From Stenocarpella maydis (Eukaryota > Ascomycota > Sordariomycetes > Diaporthales > Diaporthaceae), in the NCBI GenBank assembly GCA_002270565.1, contig NQMI01000003.1:964876-1028875 (forward strand): a stretch of 64,000 nucleotides of DNA, read 5' to 3'. Numbering within the stretch: position 1 is the first letter of the stretch; each line of letters begins with the position of its first letter. This document shows positions 55,430 to 64,000 of the stretch, piece after piece. The notes under the pieces were generated by a model. It was not told the DNA's origin. It did not search any database and was given only the letters and a program-made list of their open reading frames with translations. The position numbers and the translations under genes were made by a program.

Positions 55430-58400
55430 GGTGATGGTGGTTAGGTTTCCTTGATTGCGGGCGGCAAAGTCGGGATCTCAGGCTCAAATTGTGGTCCGGA
55501 GCTGAGTCTATCAGGACGACACCTGATAATGAAATGGATCGACGAAACGGTCAAGTCTAATGCAGGATCTCAGGGTAGGGGCCATTAATGGGCGCTTATG
55601 GGATGTCCTGATGTTTTGTGTTGCCGCAGGACTTGACTGAGGTGGTGATTTCGTCGCGACAAACGTCTTTATTGTTTGCAGAATGTGCCACAGGCCTCTG
55701 CAACCCATCTCAATTCTCCTTTGCCCCAAAAGTTTGCGCGCCAAGTATCTCTTGCCGCTTTAATCTTGGGCGGTGCGGTGCTAGTATGGTAGGCTGCTGC
55801 TCTCCGAAGCTGAGGTTCTCACGGGACACATTTGTCAAGCTCGCTGATCTAGCGCAAATACATCCCTTCCCACGATGAGCACTCTTGGGTCTGGACTGAT
55901 TTTTACCTGGCCACGTGGGTGGGCGGGCCTTATGCACACCGGTGCAGTGCGCTGGTCTGGAAGGTCAACAAGGTTCGGCATTGGCGACGCTCGAGTCTCC
56001 GTTGTCGCCAGCATGAAGCCGTCGTCTCAGCTGCCCTAGGGCGAGGCTATTGTGAACACACGAGGCGCGGTTTCCAACCCCCCAAGGACGCACCGCGTTC
56101 GTTGGCCGGCGCTTGGACTGCGACTGAGCCCGGCTGCCCAAAAGGGCATTCAAAGTCGAAGCCGAGTCAATCGTTGTAAGCGTGTTGACCATGCCTAGTT
56201 CTGATCCCACGCGCGTCACAGAAATAGTCCTGTGCTTAGACCTGTGCTTAGACGTCATGCTTTGGCCGCCTCGGAACCTTATGGTAGCTGTCCTTATTTG
56301 TCGCCAGACTGCCTATCTCGTCCTAGCTTTTCGTTCGATACTAGGCCTTTTGGGCAACTGCCGTTGCGTCGACGACCGGGCAAGGGATTAAAGTCTATCT
56401 CTCTATGCCTCAAATCAGCCAATAATGGGATGCAGATATATTACTGCGCAATACAGTCATTTGCTAAATGACCCGTGGTTAGTACTTCCGCACTGTACAA
56501 TGTACGTATGTGGATTGTAAACGCTGCGAAGCCCTGTCTGAGAACCTTCTTGATAACGTCCATCTCTGGAATGATTATACTATCCCCGTCCCCATTGCAT
56601 ATTTCCTCGAGTAAAATATTATTCTCCAGTAAAATAATAAACGAACCAGGCCCTCCGTCGCCTTCGTTCTCTCGGTCTCTCTTCTGCAGCTTTAGTCCGG
56701 TCCGGAATGTTACTCCGAATGAGATGTGAGAGGGTTGTGTGCTTCGGGCGCAAAGCTGTGTAGAGATGACAGGGCCAGTTCTTAAGACACCTCCCGAATA
56801 GCCCCAAAAACTCGATATTAGTCTTTGAAGTTGACAGAGATCAGTGCTTGTGGCGCCAAAATCCCATGGAACACCTTTCCCACCGCACTCGATGCGGTTG
56901 GACTGAGCTTTTTGACCCCCTGTTGAATCACACTGGCTGCAGAGCAATCTGGAAGTACGTCCTGGTTCTCCAGGAGATCTGAAATGCTTGTCTCACGCAC
57001 GATACAGAGGTCTGAGGGTTATGTAAATACCGCTATTATTCGATTTTTAGCCTGATGCATTAACGAGACCTGCAGGAGCACTCTGCATGAACTATGGACT
57101 TTCCGATCATCACTCTGGCCTCTGTAGCCCTCAGAGCCGCAGCCCAGAGCACCACCAGTGCCTGTAGGTAAAAGCAAATTGTACATTCCAATCATTATAC
57201 GATGTGCTAATTTACTGACTCTCGAAAAGCGGAGCCATCGCCTATACAGAGCCAAGCGCTTGCGCCTCGGGATGTATTTGTACAACGCATAAGTGAGGAT
57301 TATTGATGGCAGCTAAGCGGAAATAATTTATACTGACACTGGCAAGAAGTGTTTATTATCCCGGTGGTATGACAGCCTTAGCTATGAGTACCACGATACT
57401 TTCTGCCTCGGTCCCAGTTTCGACGTTCTCAAGCCGTGCCAGCACAACCTCGCTGAGCAACTCGAAGCAAGCAACGACCTCGGTCACCTCAGCCACCAGC
57501 ACAGCCGGTTCAGGTTCTGGTACAGGGCCGCCCACGACCCTCCTGCCGGGCCGGCACTGGATCCGCGGTGTCGAGTCACCGACTTCTACTGCCATAGCTA
57601 CCTTCAGACCTACCCCACGGCGAGCTGGTCCAACATTATCGATGGGCAGCTCGACTATAACACCGGGCCCAGGATCGCCCCAGGCGAGCTCTACCTAAAC
57701 GTTGGGGTACCCCGCCGACGAGGCTCAGCGGGCTCTGGCACCACGTCCAAGGCCACTAAGAACACGTACGGTGCGTTTGCCTTGTCAGGGGACACCGTCG
57801 CGTGGGCAGACCCGGAGGTGGCAAAGCTTAACACTGCGGCGTTCTATGTGCATCCTAGAAAGTCTGCCGCGGGCGAGAACGCACTTTTACATGAGTACCG
57901 GGGCGTATTTGTACCAGACCCCGAGCGTGTGCTATAATGTTGATGTGAGTTGGCTCAGACCGGATGTCTAATAGCGACAGGGCCAAGAGGCAATTAAAGG
58001 TTTCGCTGACCTACGTAGTTTCCTACTCATCTAGTTGGCCAATTCGAAATAATAAACATTTTATAACACATATTTATAATTTCTTTGGGTGAATGGGAAA
58101 ATTTGTTTACCAGCATTTTCTTCCACTTTGGTATTAAAGATCATATGAGTGCATTTCCTACACCTGTGGCTCATCCACTAGAATACATATTGTAAGGTAA
58201 GACAAAAATAGTGGGCCCGGAAACGACAAAGGGATACGGAAAATTTTCATGTTTATATCTTTCCATTCATCTCAGAGAGACACAAGTGTCGCTAAGTTAG
58301 TGTAATGACCAAACTGGATGGAATTCGCAGGCATGATCGATAGTCTATTCCTCTGGAGGAGCTCCAGGCAAGTCGAACACCCCGACCCACCCCCGGGCCT

Positions 58401-58744
58401 GTTCTATTCTATTATTGTCCTCGTGCTACTCCTGTGGCGCCTCATTGTGACCCTTGTGTTTACCTTTGTACCGAATCAGGGGTAATGAAATTTTTTACTG
58501 CTTTCGCAATCCCACGGGAAAAGATGATGGCTAATTTGCAATCCTGGCGTATCGCAAACACACGGCGGATGAAGACTGAACTGCCGGTCGTAGACGGGGC
58601 GCAAATCATCCACAGCTGTAGCAGTGCTAGCTCGCGTGTCGCCGCTGTGATCTTGCGCTTCAAATACTAGACTTGGAAGATGCTGGCATCTTTGTCCTAA
58701 CTAGCCAGCTTCGTAAAAACATCGGCTGACAGGGTTGGCGCTGA
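55430..58744. other. Intergenic 3.3 kb with an ATG-less open frame
   Basis: Contains the plus-strand frame at 57317-57937, described separately. The rest has short, overlapping frames without domains and AT-richer sequence from 57.0 to 57.4 kb and from 58.0 to 58.3 kb. Confidence 0.45.
57317..57937 (+). pseudogene. Open frame without ATG, possible last exon or truncated gene, unrecognised
   Basis: A 207-codon plus-strand frame, open from just after a TAA at 57314 to a TAA at 57935, reads like real protein. It has aromatic-rich, evenly mixed sequence such as RFRFWYRAAHDPP, VTDFYCHSYLQTYPTASW, DGQLDYNTGPRIAPGELYL, TYGAFALSGDTVAWAD and ALLHEYRGVFVPDP. It contains no ATG, so it must be a 3' exon whose upstream exon is missing or undetected, or a truncated gene. 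The sequence just upstream (57.0-57.3 kb) is AT-rich with stops. The tone resembles a secreted or cell-surface enzyme, but I cannot name a family. Confidence 0.35.
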
Positions 58745-60829
58745 TCACTCCAACTCGATGGTTCCGGGAGGCTTGCTCGTAATGTCATAAGTCACGCGGG
58801 ATACTCCGACGACCTCGTTGACGATCCTCCGCGCGCACTGCTTCAGGAAGTCGAAGGTGAACTCGTAAGGCTCAGCAGTCATGAAGTTGACCGACGCAAC
58901 GGCGCGCAGGATGACGATGTAGCCGTAGACGCGGTCGTCACCCATGACGCCAACAGCCCTGTTGGTGTCAAGGCCAGCGTAGGCCTGGGCAATCTCGTTG
59001 TAAATGCCTGCCTCCTTGATCATCGAGATGAAGATGTGGTCGGCCTTCCTGACAATGTCAACACGCTCGGGCGTGACGTCTCCGATGATTCTGATGGCGA
59101 TCCCTGGCCCGGGGAAAGGATGGCGCATGACGAGCTCTTCTGGGACGCCCAGCTGGCGGCCAAAGCCCCTGACCTCGTCCTTGAAGAGCTCCCTCAGGGG
59201 CTCAATCAGTTTGAGGCCTTGTCCGTTCATCATACGGGCCGGGAGGCCGCCCACATTGTGGTGTGTCTTGATGGTTGACGAGCCTGAGCCCGGCCTGAAG
59301 CTCAGAGACTCGATGACGTCCGGGTACAGAGTTCCTTGGACGAAAAACTCAACCTTGCCAGCGTTGGGCGTGTTCTCGGCCGCCCTCTCAATCCTGATGG
59401 CCTCCTCCTCGAACAGTTCGATAAAGAGATTGCCTATGATCTTTCGCTTCGTCTCCGGGTCGCTGACGCCTTTGAGGCGCTCAAGGAATATCGCAGACCC
59501 ATCGATGACGGTCAAGTTAATACCCAGGTGTTGCTGGAGCGTCTTCTTCACGTCTTGGCTTTCATTCAGACGCATCACCCCGTTGTCCACAAGAACGGCG
59601 TGGAATCTGTCACCTGATCATGGGTCAGCGTGCACGGCGGGATTTGTCAGACGAACTGGTGCGAAACTCACCAATAGCCTCTCGCATGAGCCGAGCTACC
59701 ACCGTGCTGTCGACACCGCCCGAGACGGCACCAATGACTTGGGCTTTGCCACCAACCTGCTCCCGGATGCGTGAGATTGCATGGGCGATGAAATCGCTCA
59801 TCACCCAATGCTGCCGAGCTTTGCAGATGTCGACGGCAAAGTTCCTTAGGATTTCTGAGCCCCGGGGAGTGTGCGAAACCTCAGGGTGGAATTGGATTCC
59901 TGTGAAGGTCCAGGGTCAGATTGTGTCAGATCGACCAAAAGAGGCCATTCAATGAGCCAGGCAGCGCTTACCATAGATGGGCTTGGTTGAATGGGCGATT
60001 CCCGCATACTCGGAATTCTCTGAGCTGGCGATCGTGACGAAGTCTTTGGGCAATCCAACCAGTTTGTCGAAGTGACTCATGTACACTGTTGGATGGTCAG
60101 AAAGATGTCTTCGGTCACCGTGCAGGAACTTGTCGTTGTGTGAAGATGACTGACCGTGCATTGTGTCTCCCAGGCCCTTGAAGAGTTGGTTGATGTGATC
60201 GGAGCTTCCGGCTTGGTAGATGGTGAGGTCCTTTTGGCTTTAACTCAGCACCAGATGCTCCCATATTCAAGATGCCACCAAGTGAAGCCTAGCCGGACAA
60301 GACATACCGTGTGGCCATATTCCCTGTTCTCTCCTGGAGCAACATTCTCAGGGCCTGACAGCCAGGCAATCTCCTGGCAGCCGTAGCAGATTCCCAGGAT
60401 TGGCACGCCAAAATCGAAATATGCGGGATCGACATCTTTGTGTCCCGTCAGCTCATGAGTTGCAGGGGTGGGGCCAAACAAGACTCACGAGGAGCCCCCT
60501 CATCCTTCACCGACGCGGGTCCTGGACACACAGGATCAGCAGTAGGCCTTGCAAACAAGGTCAGTGGCGCTTGCCTCCGCTGAATATGATTCCCTTAGGC
60601 GACCAGTCCAGCTCCTTGGCCTTGGTTGGACCAGGCAAAACCTCACAGAACACATTGAGCGACCTGAGACACCTGAGAATCAGGTGCGACGTCTGGCTCC
60701 CAAAGTCCAAGAGCAAGATGGTCTACAAACGCCGGTGTTAGTGCTGAGTTCGGTTCGACAGTTTGCAGGGAGGTGACTGACATCGAAGATCTCGCGAGGC
60801 GGCTTCGCCGCGTTGGCACCGCTCGCCAT
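58745..60829 (-). CDS. gua1: GMP synthase (glutamine-hydrolysing)
   Basis: Converts XMP, ATP and glutamine to GMP, the last step of de novo guanylate synthesis. Eight exons join in phase to 547 aa: 60782-60829, 60575-60722, 60489-60521, 60308-60435, 60155-60230, 59972-60085, 59672-59899 and 58745-59613. The N-terminal class I amidotransferase domain shows LLLDFGSQ, the nucleophile elbow GICYGCQEI and the His/Glu of [11 protein letters not shown]. The ATP-pyrophosphatase domain has the PP-loop VSGGVDST, and the C-terminal dimerisation domain has [13 protein letters not shown] and ends KPPGTIELE. Intron 2 (60522-60574) has a GC donor (GCAAGC) and a normal CAG acceptor; the other six use GT. The last motif normally reads TIEWE; here Trp is replaced by Leu (TTG for TGG). 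Start [16 protein letters not shown] is the first ATG and fits the family. Confidence 0.97.
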
Positions 60830-63234
60830 TTCTGCCTGGTATTTCTTCAAGACAATAAAGAAACTGCTAAGGCGAGAGATATCTGAGACGGCCAGGTCTC
60901 GACAGTATCTGTCTGGTTGCTAATGCCTGATCAGGTAAGAGGTCGACGCAGTCTCGCAGAAAATTCAGACCATCTTCATTCAGTCGGGAGGCGGCTGGGT
61001 GGGGCCAATCGGAGCTTGCATTTAAGTTAATCCGCCGTATCGCAGGGCCAAGCATCAGCGCAGGCCGTCTCAACAAGCACCTCTGGGCCGGCCAAAACCT
61101 CACCTGGGTCGTCTGTATTGAAAAGAGAACGAGGAAGAAAAACCCCCGAAAATACCACCACCCAAGAGCCGCCCTGCCTGGTCGATAATCATCTTGCTGC
61201 AGGTCCCAGGCGTGGCGTCTGATGTGATGCGGAATATTGAACGTTGCGACGCTCTGATTGTTAGCTTTGACCCCGGGATGCCCATGAGCGGATTAGTCGA
61301 TTTTGGTACGTCCGTTTGATTGTGGAACAAAATAGAGATAAACCACCCACATCCATGAGGACTGCTGACGGTAATTGGAACCATTGGTTGGTATTTCAAT
61401 GCTATTGGACGCTTATGTCCACTCCGTGTGGTCTGCACCTATCCATGCCAGCCAAGGCCTGCATGGGGCATGTGAATTTTGCATTGCAACCAGCAAATCT
61501 CAGGGGCTCAGACCTCTAGCACAACTTTACCTCGAAAGTACTGGGGCCATCTCTTGCTAATAATTTCAGCTCGGCGAGGCAACAGCGCACCACCTGGTAT
61601 TTATCTTTCAGGGGGCACAGTTAGGTATGCTTTATTTCTTCTTTTCCGCTGCACGTATGTTGACAGATTGAATTTCCTTGCCCTCCTTGGAAGGCCGCTG
61701 GATGGCCTTGTATATAAACAATCCATCAGACTGGATTTGCAATGTTGGTGGACTATTCAAAGCTGGCCCGAAGAGAAGTCGAAAGCCTGCGCATCTCGTT
61801 TTCATACTGAGAATGCCTTCTATACATGTACGTGTTAGAGTCCCCAGCCTGGTAGAAAAACCGCGTTAAATGCGATGGGCTACAACAAAATGACTCACAA
61901 ACGCCGCTTGAAGGTTCTTAATTTTTCACTTCTTTTTCTTTTTAATTTCCCTTTGCCTTTGGTTTATTCGATTTTTGCTGTTCTTTACAATCATCAAGAC
62001 GCCCGTGGCGATGAATAACAAGTCGTGACCGGCACAGAATAACGCGAGCTGGATAAACTATTCAATTAGCAGGTCTCCGTACCAGAGCATGACCAGCTGC
62101 CACTGTCCGGGGTAACCTAGTCCTGTGCGGGATATCGAGGTAACTTGCGCCGAGACAGCCAAGTGAAGTTTAGATTCGCAGCCAGCAGGTTCATGTCGTG
62201 TTTTGCTAACGAGGGCTGACTTGTTCCTACTGCAGCAGGAGGCGGCGGGAAACAACACACACACACACACACGGCCATCAGCTAGGCGACCCTCTGAGAG
62301 TTATTACAGATGATAACATAGCAGTTCAATGGCCGCGCCCGCGTAGGGTCAGCGTGCTGTGTGTTGTGTGGCAAATTGTTGCTCGGTCATGTTCCGGGTG
62401 TGTCCACGCAATAGAGTTTGTCAAATACAGCAACCCGAGCCATGCCCCTTGTGCGCACCGTCACGCGCACGACATGTCAGTGGGTCTCTCGTCTAAGTAT
62501 TTTGCCGAGACCTATCGCGGGGAGAGGTACTCACCTCCGCATTTGCTGGCTGTCGGTGAATCCACCACCGGCAGAGCCCGTAACAAGCTTTTCCACGCGC
62601 ACCCAAGCTGTCTTGGCCCTGATCCCCGTCTTAGCGATCGCGATTCGCTCGCTATGTGACTGACCAGTTCCACCCAGGGACACATAAGCCTTCGGACACC
62701 GCCATGCCCTTGCATTCCCCATGGAGTAACCCCGCCTCGGCTCACAGCAGACCCTTGGGCGGCCGCAAGAGCACCAACCGATACCTTGTGTTCATGGGTA
62801 TAGGGCCGATCGTGGGCGCCGTGTTCGACTGGCGTAAAAACTGAGTAACCTTGATTTGCCAGATGTTGCCGCTATGGCAGCTGTACCATCTGTTAACCAC
62901 CGCTGCTGCCAAGACAGGTTACGGTTGGTGTGTCTGGGCCCAGAACTGAAAAAATGGCCCTCCTGGTCTCTGCTGGTGCTCTTGCGATAAAGCAAGTTGC
63001 CAAAGGGATCCATCAGTATCATGCAGCTTCTGCGCCCAAGTGCAACTCTCCTCCTGCTCCGCTCAGGTGCTGACTGATAGATATCTGCTGCCGGCTGTCC
63101 CGAGGCCTTCGACGCTCGGTTGCTGATAATTAAATACCAGCCCCTGGTGACAGCGAGTAGGCCAACACGAAACAAGAACAAACGGCCTTAATCGTCAACC
63201 GCCTTGCCAACCCTGCCCCAAACCGCATCGCATA
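60830..63234. other. Intergenic between divergent gua1 and MFS gene
   Basis: About 2.4 kb carrying the promoters of gua1 (-) and the MFS transporter (+). It includes a short (CA)n at 62254-62272 and T-rich sequence near 61920-61985. No gene supported. Confidence 0.5.
62254..62272. repeat. (CA)n short microsatellite
   Basis: About nine CA units in succession in the gua1/MFS intergenic region. Confidence 0.85.
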
Positions 63235-64000
63235 ATGGCTGGAGAAATCACCTCGGCCGATCCGGCCCCCGCAAAGAGGCCCGAGTCTCCCGGCCCGCGC
63301 GACAGCATCGTCTCGCTGGAGCAGGGCGTAGAGATCGATGCCGCCGTGGAGAAGCGCCTCGTCCGCAAGCTCGACCGCAGGCTGGTCCTTCTTGCGTTCC
63401 TGTGCTACATGGCCGCCTTCCTGGACCGCTCCAACATTGGGAACGCCGAGACAGCCGGCATGAGCAAGGACCTAGGCTTTAGTAACGCGCAGTACCAGGT
63501 CAGCCAGCCCTTCTCCGGGCCCGGCCCGCTTCTGTCTCTGTTGGCTGACATGCTTTCCCAGTGGCTGCTCACAATCTTCTACATCCCCTACATTGTCTTT
63601 GAGTGGCTGGCGTTGATGTGGAAGATCTTCCCGCCGCACATCTGGGCCTTCGCAACCGTCCTCGTCTGGGCTGTGGCGTCCATTCTCCAGGCCGCCGCCT
63701 TCAACTGGCAGGGCCTGATGGCGTGCCGCTTCTTCCTGGCCACGGCGGAGGCAGGCTTCGGGCCCGGCATGCCGTACCTCTTCTCCTTCTTCTACACAAG
63801 GAGGGAGCTTGGCTTCCGCTGCGGCCTCTTCCTCTCAGCCGCGCCCCTCGCCACGACCTTCGCCGGCGCCCTGGCGTATGGCATCACCTCGAGTCACTAC
63901 AGCATCGCCAGCTGGCGGCTTCTCTTCATCATCGAGGCAATCCCACCCCTTATCCTCGCCTTTGTGGTATTCTTCTTCCTCCCAGACTCGGCTGCGACCG
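63235..64000 (+). CDS. MFS transporter, Dal5-like anion:cation symporter family, 3' end off window
   Basis: Major facilitator of the fungal allantoate/nicotinate/vitamin-permease type. The frame begins at the ATG at 63235 (MAGEITSADPAPAKRPES), with a polar N-terminus leading to RKLDRRLVLLAFLCYMAAF and the family hallmark DRSNIGNAETAGMSKDLG. Exon 1 ends at 63498 (QYQ) and exon 2 starts at 63562 after a 63-nt intron (GTCAGC...CTGAC...TTCCCAG) in phase. Exon 2 continues with TM helices: WLLTIFYIPYIVFEW, then ATVLVWAVASILQAAAF, FLATAEAGFGPGMPYLFSFFYTR (the conserved R-x-x-x-G-x-x-E-x-G-like region), and ASWRLLFIIEAIPPLILA before the window ends at about the sixth helix. The substrate cannot be read from sequence. 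Confidence 0.93.
   Translation, partial: MAGEITSADPAPAKRPESPGPRDSIVSLEQGVEIDAAVEKRLVRKLDRRLVLLAFLCYMAAFLDRSNIGNAETAGMSKDLGFSNAQYQVSQPFSGPGPLLSLLADMLSQWLLTIFYIPYIVFEWLALMWKIFPPHIWAFATVLVWAVASILQAAAFNWQGLMACRFFLATAEAGFGPGMPYLFSFFYTRRELGFRCGLFLSAAPLATTFAGALAYGITSSHYSIASWRLLFIIEAIPPLILAFVVFFFLPDSAAT

Noticed and set aside
1..64000. tRNA, rRNA, CRISPR, complete transposon
   Set aside because: Scanned by eye for T-loop sequences (GGTTCRANTCC), conserved rRNA cores, regularly spaced direct repeats and reverse-transcriptase or transposase motifs; none was convincing.

Overview
The window is nuclear DNA of a filamentous ascomycete, most likely a Sordariomycete. The genes carry short introns with GTRNGY donors, CTAAC/CTGAC-type branch sites and YAG acceptors. 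The recognisable proteins are standard ascomycete ones: beta-tubulin with six introns near its 5' end, a GCN4/CPC1-type bZIP factor, Gcn20, an Mlp1/TPR nuclear-basket protein and GMP synthase. Class level is an inference from gene structure and composition; no species call is possible. I saw no rRNA, tRNA, CRISPR or complete transposon.

Layout. 0-1.4 kb: 3' part of a minus-strand P-loop (Ras-like) protein running off the left edge. 3.8-5.3 kb: an unrecognised four-helix membrane protein (-). 6.2-7.3 kb: Ap4A phosphorylase (+). 8.6-8.9 kb: a decayed coding remnant. 9.2-11.2 kb: ADGF/CECR1-type adenosine deaminase (-). 15.5-17.4 kb: beta-tubulin (-). 19.9-23.3 kb: a large Ser/Pro-rich protein of unknown function (-). 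23.3-34.9 kb: an unusually long stretch with no supportable gene, holding tandem repeats and purine/pyrimidine-rich tracts. 34.9-37.3 kb: gcn20 (+). 37.7-39.7 kb: a fungal PD-(D/E)XK-like domain protein (-), probably frame-disrupted. 40.7-41.2 kb: an AT-rich island full of AGGGCC/GGCCCT palindromes. 43.2-44.6 kb: cpcA/cpc-1 (-) with a candidate uORF. 46.8-53.4 kb: mlp1/TPR (-). 54.3-55.4 kb: an unrecognised protein (-). 57.3-57.9 kb: an open frame with no ATG. 58.7-60.8 kb: GMP synthase (-, eight exons, one GC-AG intron). 63.2 kb to the right edge: an MFS transporter of the Dal5 type (+).

How the genes relate. Gcn20 (a regulator of the Gcn2 kinase) and the CPC1/GCN4 factor both belong to general amino acid control and lie about 6 kb apart, separated only by the PD-(D/E)XK-like gene and the AT-rich island. 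Three purine-nucleotide genes (Ap4A phosphorylase, adenosine deaminase, GMP synthase) also occur, but they are far apart on mixed strands and nothing indicates a cluster. Otherwise this looks like a gene-poor housekeeping region with large intergenic spaces and some decayed coding sequence. I did not find a convincing new multi-gene system. The best leads are the PD-(D/E)XK-like gene, the ATG-less open frame at 57.3 kb, the degenerate Ras-like protein and the gcn20/cpcA proximity.
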